Shown here in pieces: positions 24,224 through 38,330 of a stretch of 64,000 nucleotides of DNA. A program made the position numbers and the translations under genes. The DNA is from Populus alba. Taxonomy: Eukaryota > Streptophyta > Magnoliopsida > Malpighiales > Salicaceae. The stretch lies in assembly GCF_005239225.2 (NCBI RefSeq), contig NC_133299.1, positions 12,032,967-12,096,966 on the forward strand, in the 5' to 3' direction. Below the pieces are notes generated by a model. That model saw only the letters and a list, made by a program, of their open reading frames with translations. It had not been told where the DNA came from and made no database searches. Each line of letters opens with the position of its first letter. Within the stretch, counting starts at the first letter, position 1.

Positions 24224-26845
24224 AAATGGTTATTTCAACAAGTATAGTATAAACTCTTATTATTCAACTGGAAACCACACACAAAGGAGGTTCCAATCGG
24301 ATGATTTCTTATTAATAGCTCATTATAAATTATTAACATGATCATATTAATTATCTTATTTAAGTAACACCAAACTTTTAAATATTGTCAGGAATTCATG
24401 ATGCTAACTTATGTTAACAACAAATCAAGTTCCTTTCATAGCACAGGTGTAGGTAATACAATACGATTGGGCTATGAGAGTGCCAAGCATTTGTTGTACC
24501 AAGTGTTATACAACACAAATCTAGATTAACCATTTAACAAGCAAGGTATTAAGAATTAGTAAGATAAAAAGATAAGACATGTTAATAATAAACATTAAGA
24601 TCCATGTTGAGTTTACATTATATTTATTCTTACACCATTAGTGTAACCTTTTCACCTTGACATAATAAACTTAGCTAAACATAATGAAGAAGAGAAACAT
24701 AAATAAACAAAACAAGAACATAAATAAGATACAAGTTAACTAAGGAAAGGAAATGAAAAGCATAAACAAGATATTAAATGAAAACAAAACTTAAGAATTA
24801 CAAAAATATAAAAGAGAGAAATAAAGAGCATGATTTTGATCTGAACAACCAAGCCCCTAAATACATGGCAAATGCCTCCTTTTATAGGCCAAAATTCAAA
24901 ATTATTGATTTGATGACTAATTGTTGAGTAGGTGGCCAACTCTTGACTTTGTAAAAATCCTTATCTTCTTGTCTGAATAAAACAAAATTGCTAGCATCAA
25001 AACTGGGACCATTTGAAAACATGAAAGTTGTAGGAAATTGACTCATATTTACAGGGGAAAAAATAGAGGTCATTTAGACTTCTAGAACTCTAGATATGGG
25101 CCAAACATTAAACAGTGTTTGGGCTGCAGGACAGATTCGGACTTCTCCGTTGTTGCTATAATTTGGACTTGCAAACGGCCTTCTTAGATCTTAGTATCCA
25201 CATGAAAGTTGTAGGCTTATGTCTTACTGAATTTGTGTAAAACTTTGAGATCATTTTGGCATCTAGAACTCGAGATATCTCCCAATTACCAAACAGTGTT
25301 ATAGTTTGGACTGCACCAATATCTCTTTTCTAAGTTTGACCCTCTCTTTGTCCTTTCAATTTCCATACTTGAACTCATCAATCAATCCTTTGATTTATAT
25401 GATAGGCCTGCATTTAAGATGAACATTTACCATATATTAAGGCATTTTATAGTATTAGACTTGTTATTATAAAACATATTTTAGTTAAGGAGTTATTGAT
25501 ACTTTAAGTGCAAAATGATGATATAAAACCTTGATAAATATGCACTTTTAAGTACTAATCACTAATTTTCCATGCATGCTCCAACTACAAATCATCTCAT
25601 ATGCAGGAAAATCATTCATGGTACATATCAAAAGTGCTTTTATCTAAAAATTATGTTTCCTCAAGACATCGTACATTAAATTCCCAGATGACCACAACTG
25701 TTTTAACTCATTAATCAACAGTAGAAGACAAACATTTATATTCATTCTTGTAGATAAAAACATTAACTTTGACCTCACACACATTCCTAGTAGCAAGTTA
25801 TAAACTGTAAGTATTAGTAGCTAACAAGAATATGGTGTAATAAATAAATTGATTTGTCTGTAAATAACCCAACATATATGTTCTGTGATTCCATTGAAAA
25901 CTAAGGATGCATCCTATTACAATATTTCCAAGCTTCAATATCAAAAGGATGAACCATAATTCCATCTATCGCATCATCTGAATGATGCCATGTTATGTGC
26001 TTAGAAGTCTTTGGAGACATGAATTTTAGGAGTGATTAGGAAGTAACTCAATTTTCTATGTGTGAAAGAGTCCTTCCCCTATCAATTTCGGGTTTATATC
26101 AAGCATGCCCATATATTATGCACTCGGTCAAATTTGTATTTTCTAGGTAGTACAACATGTGGAAGTTTGAACATATGTCAATTTTCAAGTATACTAAGTT
26201 GAGTTTCATTATGGATTTTGCAGTATAGAAATTCTTTTTCAATATATTCTTTTCAGGTAAAATACTTCCTATATATTTGATGATTTTGTCGTAACTAGTT
26301 TCGCTTAGCTTATGATCTAACTTGATGGTGAATACATGTGCAATGATCGATAATTTATTATGATTTGTGCATGTATCCCATAATGGTTCATCATAATCTT
26401 TTAAAAAATGAAAAAAAACCTGACAACATCTGCATTTAGTTCTTCATTTATGATTGAACATTCATTTGCATCACCATTATTTCATCAATAACCATACTTC
26501 TATAATGATTACTATTATCATCTATAACTCTATGCACGTTGCTAGAACTACAGGTTGACTTAACCATTCTTTATATCATGGTTTCGTAAGGAACATATGG
26601 TTCTCCATATGTAAGCAAACACAAGTATTTCTCCATAAGCCTTTTCTGTAAAAGATACATCGTAACAACATCTGGATTGATAAATTTTTTATTTTTACAA
26701 CTCTTACATAGATATTTAATACCGCCTCTACTAATTTTTTTTGGATTAGATAGTGTGTATTTAATAAAACTCACAGCCTCATTACAATAATCATCTTGCA
26801 TAACCCTTCGAGTGAAACTCGATACATCTAAGAACGATCATTCAT

Positions 26846-27364
26846 TACTTATATTAAATCTATATAGAATATTGATGACAATATGTATTAATTAATAATG
26901 TGAACTAAAAAAATTATTGGTACCTAATTAATTAGCCATCATTGGTTTAACTCAAACTTATTCAATCTATTTTAATAGTACCTTTCAATCATTATTAATT
27001 TTCTACAAAAAATCAAATTTCTCTATATTTGCTGAAATTTTTTAATTTAACAATAAAATTGATAAAATATGAAACATACTCATAAATAAGCCATTGTTTA
27101 TTTCATACAAATCACATAAGTCACAAAATCAAACTCAAACTCAATTTCATCAAATTACAAACAAATACAATACTCCAAAATCTTCAAACAAACTCTAACA
27201 GTACAAATCATATATTCATACAATAAATTTGTATGATAAAAAAAAGCTATATAAACAAGTAAACTACATATTCTATATCAAAATGACAAAAAAAAATAAC
27301 ATTTTAAAAATGGATTACAAAAAATAATAATAAAAAAAAGTAGTTTTACTTACTTGATGTAGCC

Positions 27365-27406
<42 letters not shown>

Positions 27407-27708
27407 AAGAGAAAGAGGGGGGTCGCATTTCAAGTTATAACTTAAATATTGTTAATTGATGGATTCCTTGATAGAACTAGATGATCATATTTCTTTGGTA
27501 ATTCCACCTGTAATAATAAACGTCATTTTTCTTTTCTTTTTTTTTCCTTTCATTTTCATCAATTATTCTCTAGTTATACACCAACATAAAATTTCTCTCG
27601 GTAAATATCAAAAGACTTTAGTGAGGAGATATTTTGTATCGATAAATATTACTATAAATTATTGATGAGTTTTTTTAGTTAATAATTTTGTTTATTATTT
27701 TGATAGTG
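26846..27708 (-). mobile_element. 5' terminal region of the CACTA element
   Basis: This is non-coding DNA between the transposase start and a terminus that reads, on the minus strand, CACTATCAAAATAATAAAC, beginning at 27708. Near the end, motifs such as atttctctcggtaaatatc and tatcgataaatattac resemble the sub-terminal repeats of CACTA elements. A run of 31 A lies at about 27371-27401. The bases after the terminus (taaccagac) begin the GST promoter sequence. Confidence 0.65.
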
Positions 27709-28262
27709 TAACCAGACAACTCTTCAATAACAACTTTCTGTAAAATGTTTCCTAAACACATATGTTATGTTAAGAAGGGTTTGAAATTAAAATTCTAAAG
27801 TTTGGCAGACAATTATCTATCCCTGAATTTATGGCCAATAATTGGATCTTACTAGCTCCGATATATATTACATCTAGGATAGGTTGGCTGAGGAGAGAGA
27901 AAGAGTTGATATTAAGATAAAATAATAGTACAATAAATTTTCCAATCTTCAGTCAAATTAATTAGCTCACAACACTAAGATAATTTTTAATATAATGTTT
28001 TAAACATAAAATTATTAAAAATTAAAAATTTTCATTCAAAAACAAAAATAAATGCCAGATTGTTGAAGATTAAAAACCAATAAAATGAGTCAGTGATGCT
28101 GCGAGAGAGAGAGAGGGGTATATAAGATTTAAGAATGTTAATTTAAAAGGACTTCTACCCACCACCGTTTACTATTATCAAATACGATGAAAATGTCAAA
28201 ACTCAAAGAGTATGAAATTGGGTACTTCCTTTCTGATTAAGTAATCTTGATCCCCATAACTC
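27709..28262 (+). promoter_or_regulatory. GST upstream region, copy I
   Basis: It starts exactly at the CACTA terminus and is conserved in copy III (35728-36245) and, in part, in copy II (34235-34815), beginning taaccagac...tcttcaataac. It contains (GA)n at about 28102-28114. The conservation fits duplication rather than function, but it includes the whole available promoter of the intact gene. Confidence 0.6.
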
Positions 28263-28270
28263 GATAAATA
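28263..28270 (+). promoter_or_regulatory. candidate TATA box of the intact GST
   Basis: gataaata lies 94 bases upstream of the ATG. The pseudogene copy has gatagata at the same place, so the box differs between the two copies. Confidence 0.4.
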
Positions 28271-28339
28271 GGCATGCAGAGAACCTGGAAGCAGCACAGC
28301 ACTTTAAAGTTGCTTACGAATATTCAACAGAGCAAATAG

Positions 28340-29170
<831 letters not shown>

Positions 29171-29995
29171 AATTGATCACTGAAGGGCCATGTTAGCTGT
29201 GTGAGTTTATGATATGATCCATGTTCTCTTTCTTTGTAATAATATCATGTGGATCTGTGTTCTATATTGTTGCTTCTGTTTACCTTAGGCGTAGGTCATA
29301 TCATATGTACCTATTTGGATGACGAATATGAGACAGTGTCCTTCAAATCCTTGTGATCATTATGAGTTCTCTATGTATCTTTATGTCTGCTTTTCCGTTT
29401 TTAATTTCATGTTTAGAAAATTTCTTTTCGAGACATCTAATTCAGATAATCAAATGGCTAAAAGAGGTTCTCAGCTTTGGTACTTCAGCTTTATGTTATT
29501 TGAAAATGAAAGGTTAGGTGGCTGCAAGAGTTTTCCACGGAAAATTGAGAATTCATACACAAGACATCCACAAGAGCATGTTGAACGAAAAAGGCTTAGG
29601 ATTAAAATAATTTATCAACTTGATTTGATTAAGGATTCAAAATATTTGAGATTGATAATCAAGATAAGATTAAGAAATTTTTACCTGGATTCGTCACTCT
29701 CAAAGCTATGACTTCTAAACACCACTCTCAACTTCTTGATGGTGCATTTTTTATTTTTTTAAAAAAAAAACAGTAATAAATTCAGTATGTTTGGCTATGG
29801 TCCAGACGGAGTGAAATGAAAACAAAATCACAAGTAGCTTCTCCACTTTCACGCTGACGCGTAAACATTTTCACCTATGGAAAACTTCACTTCTATGTTG
29901 GATAATTAATTAATTTTTTTATTCTAGTATAATTTATTTTTCTTGAGAAGATAAAAGTGCTGGTAGCCAATAGTTGGTGTCTTGGTAGACCAAAG
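29171..29995. other. GST 3' flank and spacer
   Basis: The first 280 bases are duplicated after the second GST copy (37301-37580) and include the probable 3' UTR (ctttgtaataatatcatgtgg). The 130-codon ORF at 29319 is only partly kept in the other copy and has no recognisable domain. The remainder is AT-rich. Confidence 0.5.
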
Positions 29996-30360
29996 TCCTT
30001 TCGAGTGTGCTTTTTAACTCTTGTATACAAAATAGGATGTTTTCCAGCCCTATCTATTAAGGGCCCTTTCTAGCCCTCAACCATAATATAGTGTGTTTTC
30101 TAGCCCTATTTTTTTCCTTTCGAGTATGCTTTCTAGCCCTCGTATATACTAAATAGTGCACTTTTTAGTCTTATTCATCAAGTGCACTATTCTAGCCTAT
30201 CTCTATTTTCTTTGAGTGCGTATCTTTGAACCCTCATCTCCCTAATAGTGTGCATTTTAACCCTATCTATATCTCTTTTGGGTGTGCTTTGGAACCCTCA
30301 TCTCCCTAATAATATGCTTTCTTGCCTTATTTGTTACTGAGCACGCTTTTAACCCCTCAC
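29996..30360. repeat. degenerate minisatellite, unit of about 35 bp
   Basis: Variants of 'cctttcgagtgtgctttcta', 'gccctcatctccctaatagt' and 'tttctagccctatct' alternate about nine times. The units are diverged and uneven. Such arrays often lie within LTRs, and a similar array of different sequence lies at 52.3 kb. Confidence 0.7.
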
Positions 30361-30499
30361 TTATAACACTTTCAAAATGATTGATCATTTTTTGATCTGG
30401 TAAATTCACAATCTCCCATTCTTTTTTCTTCTTTAAAAACTTAGTATTAAAAGTTTCTTACAAAACTTTCTATCATAAGACTTGTACTGAGGGAGCAAT

Positions 30500-32256
30500 T
30501 GTCATGAACCATATTTGAATTCTTCCTTTTCCTTTTCCTTTTAAAATATAAATCAAACAAAAAATAATAATAATAATAATAAGACTGCCAATTTGGCAAA
30601 GCAGGCTAAGGAAGGTTTCAAATACGTACAAGAATCAAGTTGGAATTTTGGATGGGCCAATATATTGATTTAATCATGGGCCAAATTAAAAATTTAATTA
30701 TGTTTAAGAATTAATTTGAGTCAAATTAAATATTTAATTAGGTGCAAGGACTTGATTATAATTTTAAAGGGTCAAATTAATTTTATTAGGGACTTAATTG
30801 GTGAAAAATTAAGTTTGAGAGCCTAATCTGACTTTAATCGAGAAGAATATAATTTTAGAGGGCCAAACTTAATTTTTATGAAGTCAATTGATTGAAATCA
30901 AGGATAAAATAGCAAGGAAATCAAATTTTAGTGTCAATTAAGGGTTAAATTGAGAGATTTATAACCAATGACCTTTTTCAAAAAAGACATTAAACTTTGA
31001 GGACTCAATTAGTTTGAAAACAAGGGTTAAATTGAAGTAAATTGAAAGTTTAATGGTTAATTGAGGGTCGATTTGTATTAATCTAAAATCAATGATCAAA
31101 ATGAAAAAAACGCTGAAATTCAGGGTTGGTATTGGAGTTCGATAAGGGTAAAATCACATAAAATTAAAAGTTTGAGGTCAATTAAGGATGTTGATTAGTA
31201 CTTAAATGTGCATTTTATCAAGGTTTTATATCATCATTTTGCACTTGAAGTATCTATAACTCCTTAATTAAATTATGTTTTATAATAACATACTTAATAA
31301 TATAAGATACCTTTAATTTATGGTAAATGTTCATCTTAAATGCAAGCCTATCACATAAATGAAAGGATTGATTGATGAGTTCAGGTATTGAAATTGAAAG
31401 GATAAAAAGAGGGTCAAACTTAGAAAAGAGATGTTGGTGCAGTCCAAACTGGAACACTGTTCGGTAATTGGGTCATATTTCGAGTTCTAAATGTCCAAAT
31501 GATCTCAAATGTTTACACAGATTCAGTAAGATATAGGCCTACAACTTTCATGTGGAGGTCAAGATCTAAGAAGGATGTTTTCAAGTCCAAATTATAGCAA
31601 CAACAGAGAAGTCTGAATCTGTCCTACAGCCCAGACATTGTTCAATGTTTAGCCCATATCTTAAGTTCTGTAAGTCCAAATGACCTCAATTTTTTATATA
31701 AAAAAAGGTTACACTAATGGTGTAAGAATAAGTATATTGTAAACTCAACATGGACCTTAATTTTTATTATTAACATGTCTTATCTTTTTATCTTACTGAT
31801 TCTTAATACCTTGCTTGTTAAATGGTTAATCTAGATTTGTGTTGTTTAACACTTGGTACAATAAATGCTTGGCACTCTCATAGCCCAACCGTATGGTATT
31901 ACCTACACTTGTGCTATGAAAGAAACTTGATTTGTTATTAACATAATTAGCATCATGAATTCCTGACTAATATTTAAAAGTTTGGTGTTACTGTAAATAA
32001 GATAATTAATATGATCATGTTAACAATTTATAATGAGCTATTAATGAGAAATCATCCGATTGGAACCTCCTTTGTGTGTGGTTTCTAATTGAGTAATAAG
32101 AGTTTATACTATACTCGTTTGAAATACCATTAGTAGATCCTCTAACCTTGACACTTGTTTTTATCATTATTTAATTATCTTCCATATTGATCTTCATCTT
32201 ATTAAATTTTCATCAACTTCTCCCTCTTCTTCCATATTATTATTATTATTATTATT

Positions 32257-32295
<39 letters not shown>

Positions 32296-34090
32296 TTACT
32301 ATTACCATTATTGTTATTAATGTTGTTGCTGTATTGTTATTTATAATTTATACAATTAACCTCCATGTGGTTGACCCCGGTCTTGCCGGGTTATTTATTA
32401 CTTCGACACTCCTATACTTGGGAGAAGACATCAATCTTTTGGTCGTATCATATGCAATTAAAAGAAATCAAAAGCCAAAGGACTAAATTAAACTTTAGTC
32501 AAATCACTAATTAAAATCTTAAGAAAATTAAAATGGTGTCGTTTCACTTAAATGAAACGATGCGTTTTGACCAAAACCGTTTGTTTTGGTACAAAACAAC
32601 ATCGTTTTGACCAACACAAGAACAAAAAAACAAAAAAAAAGAGGCATCAGACAACTTGTCATCTAGCTATTGTTCATCATCTTCAACCTTTCATACCAGA
32701 AAGGCTACTCAGGTGGCTAATTTTTTAGAGCATTTAATGCTTTGTCTCTCCACTAAATCGAACAAACCATACACCATTATGATGGTTTGACATTGTATTA
32801 CACCCTAGCGTAGTTCTTGCTGATTAATTGCCTTTACAATTGTTACGGTGTAGCCCTAAAAAGAGTAACCCGATCAGCCTTTATCAGCCGATTTTAGCAA
32901 CTCGTGATGATGACTTTGAGCCAACAATTGAGATCATTTTCAATTGAATCAAAGGCCAAGAATGGTCCCCAATAAAACAAGATGTCTTTCTTTCCCCCTA
33001 CAAATAGAAATGAATTTCAGGCATTAAGGAGCAAGAGAGAAAAGTGCAAAGTGAGCAAAAAACTAGATTTTTTAGCATTTTCAACATTGTTTTCTCTTCA
33101 TCGCCGTTACAAACATCCTTTTTGTCGTGAATCCTAGCAACTTTAACCTCTACACCATGATCAACAACAACCCCACATACTTGTAACTCCATCTTCTCAT
33201 TAGCAATGGGGGTAATCTCATCGACCCCTAATCTCTTCATTAGCAGCAATTCCATTTGAAACCAATCTCTCTTGTCGCTAGTTTTCTCCACCAACAGCTC
33301 CATTGTGAGTTGTTAGTAACAACTCATCCAACCAAGGTAAGCTTCTTCATCCTTCCTCCCTTGTAATTTCATGCATGTATAGAGGACATTTATTAATTCA
33401 TGTCCTATAAGTGTTGGCTTTCGTCAGCAGATATAAGCTGGGCTGGACCCGTTGCAACCCAGCCCACATTGCTTAGCCGGGTCCAACTCATTAAAAATAA
33501 ATAAAAAAGAAGAAAGGATTGTTGGGCCTACAGTCAGCCCAAAAATATACTAATAAAAACGTGGTTATTAGTAGCACCCTAGTCTTTGTGATATAATAAT
33601 ATACAAAGACTTTAATTAATCTCTAGTTCAAATAGAGTAGTGAGTTTTGCTCATATGAAAAGAGGGGTAAGTTGGGAAAAATATAGAGAAATATGTATAT
33701 GGACTAAAAGAAATTATTTCATATACAAAAGACTAAGAATCTATACTTAGAAAATTTCTAAGAAATTGAGCATACCATGCCCATCATCTATACAAATATA
33801 TAAGTGGTTATGTGAAACCCAATAAGAATGAACCTATACTTAGAAACTTCTAAGTGATTATAGGCTCTTGATGAGTGGGAGCTAGCTTTCTCAGCATTGT
33901 CATGAGGCTTAAAAGCCTTCTACTAAAAATTGGCCATCATGATCTCTTCCTTTTTTTTGTGACAAGGCATTAGAGCTCCCCTAACTAAGAGTGGTGATTA
34001 CATGATGTTATTTGTATTAGGAAGACCACTCATATCCATCCCTTGAAAATTAATGCATTTAGCATTGCGAAGATTACATCTATCCTTATC
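30500..34090 (+). mobile_element. family A LTR, copy 2, with a nested family B LTR
   Basis: It starts TGTCATGAACC. From about 30580 it follows copy 1 phrase by phrase (ttgatttaatcatgggccaa, cttaattggtgaaaaatta, agaaaggattgttgggcc). It is interrupted at 31192-32450 by a family B solo LTR. From about 33540 the sequence (tactaataaaaacgtggtta onward) departs from copy 1 but is shared with copy 4 (about 48760-49300). The 3' end is not defined. TATA equivalent: ctacaaatag near 32998. Confidence 0.7.
31192..32450 (-). mobile_element. solo LTR (family B), copy 2
   Basis: 1,259 bp, TGATTAGTACTTAAATGTGC to GGTCGTATCA, in opposite orientation to copies 1 and 3. The flanks are gatgt on the left and tatgc on the right. 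Intact family A copies read ggatgcaattaaaag across this site, so the target was gatgc, with one later change in each flank. An (ATT)/(ACT) trinucleotide array is at about 32237-32320. The 99-codon ORF over it is low-complexity and not a gene. Confidence 0.85.
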
Positions 34091-34234
34091 CTAAGATACG
34101 TTTTGAAAGGCCTTCAACTATCACTTAGAGAGAATAAATAGTCATTTTGAATAAATCATTTATATTCAAGAAATTTTTTTTTTTCAAGGAATATACATAT
34201 TGAGGTGACCTAAGTGATAGGTATAAGAGAGGTT

Positions 34235-34438
34235 CTTGGTGGTGTAACCAGACAACTCTTCAATAACACATTCTGTAAAATGTTTCCTAAACGCATATGT
34301 TAAAAAGGGTTTGAAACTAAAATTCTAAAGTTTGGCAGACAAGATCTATTTGTTAATTTTTTTTTTACAATAATTGGATCTTTATCAAATATTTTCTGAT
34401 TATGAAATTTACAAGCTCCAAAATAATAAATATATCAG

Positions 34439-34474
<36 letters not shown>

Positions 34475-34815
34475 ATGATACTTAATTGGAAATTAAGATA
34501 AAAGACTTTTAATAAGTCAAATAAATTTTCAAACCTTCAGGCAAATTAATTAGCTTAGATAATGTTGAATATTATGATAACAGTTATTTTTTAAAGTATT
34601 TTTTTATTTAAAAATATATCAAATAATTTTTATTTTTTTTTTAAAATCTATTTTTGATATCAGTACATCAAATAATTTAAAAATAAAAATAAAAAATAAC
34701 TTTAAACAAAAAATTAAAATTAAAAAAAAATATTAAAAAAAAAAACACGATTTTAATGCAAAACAAACATACCTATAATAATTGAATTTGGAAACCAATA
34801 TAAAATGCATTCAGT
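34235..34815 (+). repeat. GST promoter remnant (copy II, no coding part)
   Basis: From gtgtaaccagacaactcttc onward this matches the upstream regions of both GST copies (aaaattctaaagtttggcag, a (GA)n tract at about 34442-34470, and ccttcaggcaaattaattag). It stops at aaaatgcattcagt, before the promoter reaches the gene. An AT-rich dispersed repeat (34580-34760) is inserted. The CACTA end duplicated as part of copy III begins about 25 bp further on. Confidence 0.75.
34580..34760. repeat. AT-rich dispersed repeat, copy 4
   Basis: This has the same phrases as the block at 15770-15985 (ttttttaaagtattttttta, tttttgatatcagtacatca). It is absent at the matching position of the other two GST promoters, so it inserted into copy II after duplication. 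Confidence 0.5.
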
Positions 34816-34839
34816 CAAATTGTTTTTTGACAGTGCTCT

Positions 34840-35727
34840 TGCATATAACCCTTCGAGTAAAAACTCGATACATCCAAGAACGATCATTCATTACTTATAT
34901 TAAATCTATATAGAATATTGATAACAATATGTATTAATTAATAATGTGAACTAAAAAAAATTATTGGTACCTAACTAATTAGCCATAATTGGTTTAGTTC
35001 AAACTTATTCAATCTATTTTAATAGTACCTTTCAATCATTATTAATTTTCTAAAAATTTGGCTTCTCCATATTTGCTGAAATTTTTAACTTAACAATAAA
35101 ATTGACAAAATAAAAACATACCTATTAAATAAGCCATTGTTTATTTCATACAAATCACATAAGTCACAAAATCAAACTCAATTTCATCAAATTACAAACA
35201 AATACAATGTTTTAAAATTCAAACAAACCCTAACAGTACAAATTATATATTCATATAATAAATTTCGTATAGGAAAAAAGCTATATAACAAGTAAACACA
35301 AAAGTAAACTACATATTCTATATCAAAATGACAAAAAAAAATAACATTTTAAAAATGGATTAAAAAAAAAAATAGTTTTGCTTACTTGATGTGGCCAATC
35401 TTTAAAAAAAAAAAAAAAAAAAAAAAAAGGAAGATAGAGGGTCATTTGTCAGGTTATAACTTAAATATTATTATGGATTCCTTGATAGAAATTAGCGATG
35501 GTCATATTTCTTTGGTAATTCCACCTGTAATAATAAACGATATTTTTCTTTTTATTTCCTTTCTTTTCAACAATTATTCTCTAGATATACATCAAAATAA
35601 AATTTCTCTCGATAAATACTAAAGGACATAGTGAGGAAGATATTTTTGTCGATAAGATATTACTAAAAATTATCGATGAGTTTCTTTTTAAATAATTCTG
35701 TTTATATTTGATAATATTTTGATAGTG
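34840..35727 (-). mobile_element. duplicated CACTA 5' end
   Basis: The homologue of 26800-27708, cut off inside the transposase start, so this CACTA piece came with the segmental duplication rather than by its own insertion. The poly-A tract at about 35402-35427 corresponds to that at 27371. Confidence 0.8.
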
Positions 35728-36322
35728 TAACCAGACAGCTTTTCAATAACAATGTTATGTAAAATGTTTCCTAAACACATATATTAAGAAGGGTTTGAAA
35801 TTAAAATTCTAAAGTTTGGCAGACAATTATCTATCCCTGAATTTATGGCCAATAATTGGATCTTACTAGCTCCAATATATATACATATAGGATAGGTTGG
35901 CTGAGAAGAGAGAGAGAGTGGAAATTAAGATAAAATAATAAGTCAAATAAATTTTCCAATCTTCAGTTAAATTAATTAGCTCACAACACTAAGATAATGT
36001 TTAACATAATATCAAAAACATTATTAAAATGCATTCAGTGATGCTGAGAGAGAGAGAGAGTCAGTGATGCTGAGATAGAGAGCGAGAGAGAGAGAGAGTA
36101 GGTATTAAGATTTAAGAATGTTATTTTAAAAGCACTTCTACCCACCACCGTTTACTATTATCAAATACGATGAAAATGTCAAAACTCAAAGAGTAAGAAA
36201 TTGGGTACTTCCTTTCTGATTAAGTAATCTTGATCCCCATAACTTGATAGATAGGCATGCAGAGAACCTGGAAGCAGCACAGCACTTTAAAGTTGCTTAC
36301 AAATATTCAACAGAGCAAATAG

Positions 36323-37300
<978 letters not shown>

Positions 37301-37659
37301 AATTGATCAGTACTGAAGGGCAATGTTACCTGTGTGAGTTTATGATATGATCCATTTTCTTCTTTCCTTGTAATAATATCATGTGGATCTGTGTCCTATA
37401 TTGTTGCTTCTGTTTACCTGAGGCGTAGGTCATATGTACCTCTTTGGATGACGAATAAGAGACAGAGTCCTTCAACTATTTGTGATCATTTTGAGTTCTC
37501 TATGTATCTTAATTTTTGCTTTTCCTTTTTTAATTTCATGTTTAGAAAATTTCTTTTCGAGACATCTAATGCAGATAATCATTTTCACTTATGCAACCCT
37601 TCTCCCCAAATTTATTTGTTAGATAATCGATTAATTTTTTTATTTTAATAATCTGATAT

Positions 37660-38330
37660 ATTCTCTTTGGTTAAAACAGCTAGTAGCCGATACTTATACC
37701 TAGTAGACAAAAATAATTTGTAGCTGGTATCTGCAAAAAGTATCATTTAATAGATTTAAAGACTCTCAAATTTTTAAGTAAGTATATTTTTAAAGAGAGA
37801 AGATAATAATATTTTAGAGAGAGATATTCTGAAAAATATATATGCAGAAAGTAGAGATTATAAACTTGAAGCTTGAAGGATTCACAATGTATTTTTAACC
37901 CATAAATCTTGCCCTTTCATGAAGATAAAGGACTGAATTGTTATTTTACCCTGTTAGCATTTAACAAGCGATAAATATCCCTTACATATCATTAATGCTA
38001 ATAAGAAAGTAGTAAGTCTTTATGAGAATTTTATAAACTAGGGGTATAGAAAGATGAATATTTTTTACCTCAACATTTTATCTTAAGGGTAATAAGAATA
38101 AACAAACAAAGTTTTGTAGCCCAATAAGAGGCCCGGAAATATTGTTAGCTTTGTATCCTTTTATGTTTAATGCATAGCTAAGCCTAGATATGTTGGGTCA
38201 TCATCCTATCTTTGGCACCTTTCAATCATGAGCTTCTTGAGCAAACAAATTGTATATAAAATATGCTAATCCATTAGAAGAAAATGGGAATAAAAATGTT
38301 CACCATAAGGTTGACTTGGTATGGAAAATG
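37660..38330 (-). mobile_element. LTR fragment (family D)
   Basis: Resembles 51990-52250: a 'tctgaaaaatatatatgcag' end, gaaggattcacaatgtattt, gataaatatcccttacat and atcattaatgctaat, in the same orientation as the minus-strand gag element there. It lacks the gag part and is truncated. Confidence 0.5.

Larger units (their letters stand above)
20724..25561 (+). mobile_element. solo LTR (family B), copy 1, containing a nested LTR
   Basis: It begins TGACACGACCAAAAGATTG and ends AAGTACTAATCA, flanked by the perfect 5-bp direct repeat ctaat (20719-20723 and 25562-25566). It interrupts the CACTA transposase. Homologous copies are at 31192-32450 (opposite orientation) and 42583-44143. A TATA-like tttatagg at 24881 supports plus orientation. 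Without the nested LTR at 21286-24223 its length is about 1.9 kb. No internal region is present, so it is a solo LTR. Trinucleotide arrays (CAA/TAA/TAG) lie at about 20848-20898 and 21110-21180. Confidence 0.9.
19500..26845 (-). pseudogene. CACTA (En/Spm) TNP2-type transposase, split and decayed
   Basis: The reading runs right to left. Near the N-terminus (26845 on) are MNDRS-stop-MYRV, then FIKYTLSNPKKISRGGIKYL, KSCKNKKFINPDVVTM and GEPYVPYETM. Before the gap is NDFPAYEMICSWSMHGKL (about 25630-25562). Directly after it come ACPCCMENNKAFTLTN (20719 on), NNLDIMYIEKNMFENIFN (about 20390), GMKSHDCHVFMQ (about 20100), QYR-stop-MYPFER (about 19810), ASIYEACIVEEISTF and finally NLSIFSHPR (about 19520). 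These are the standard TNP2 blocks in order. The gap of 4,838 bp (20724-25561) is a solo LTR with a perfect 5-bp duplication, and joining its flanks restores the block HGKL-ACPCCM. Several further stops and shifts exist. It catalysed cut-and-paste transposition originally and is now dead. Confidence 0.93.

Noticed and set aside
29319..29711. 130-codon ORF downstream of the GST gene
   Set aside because: The equivalent frame in the duplicated copy diverges and stops early, there is no domain, and it overlaps the GST 3' UTR.
32187..32486. 99-codon ORF with Tyr and Thr runs
   Set aside because: It comes from an (ATT)/(ACT) microsatellite within a family B LTR.
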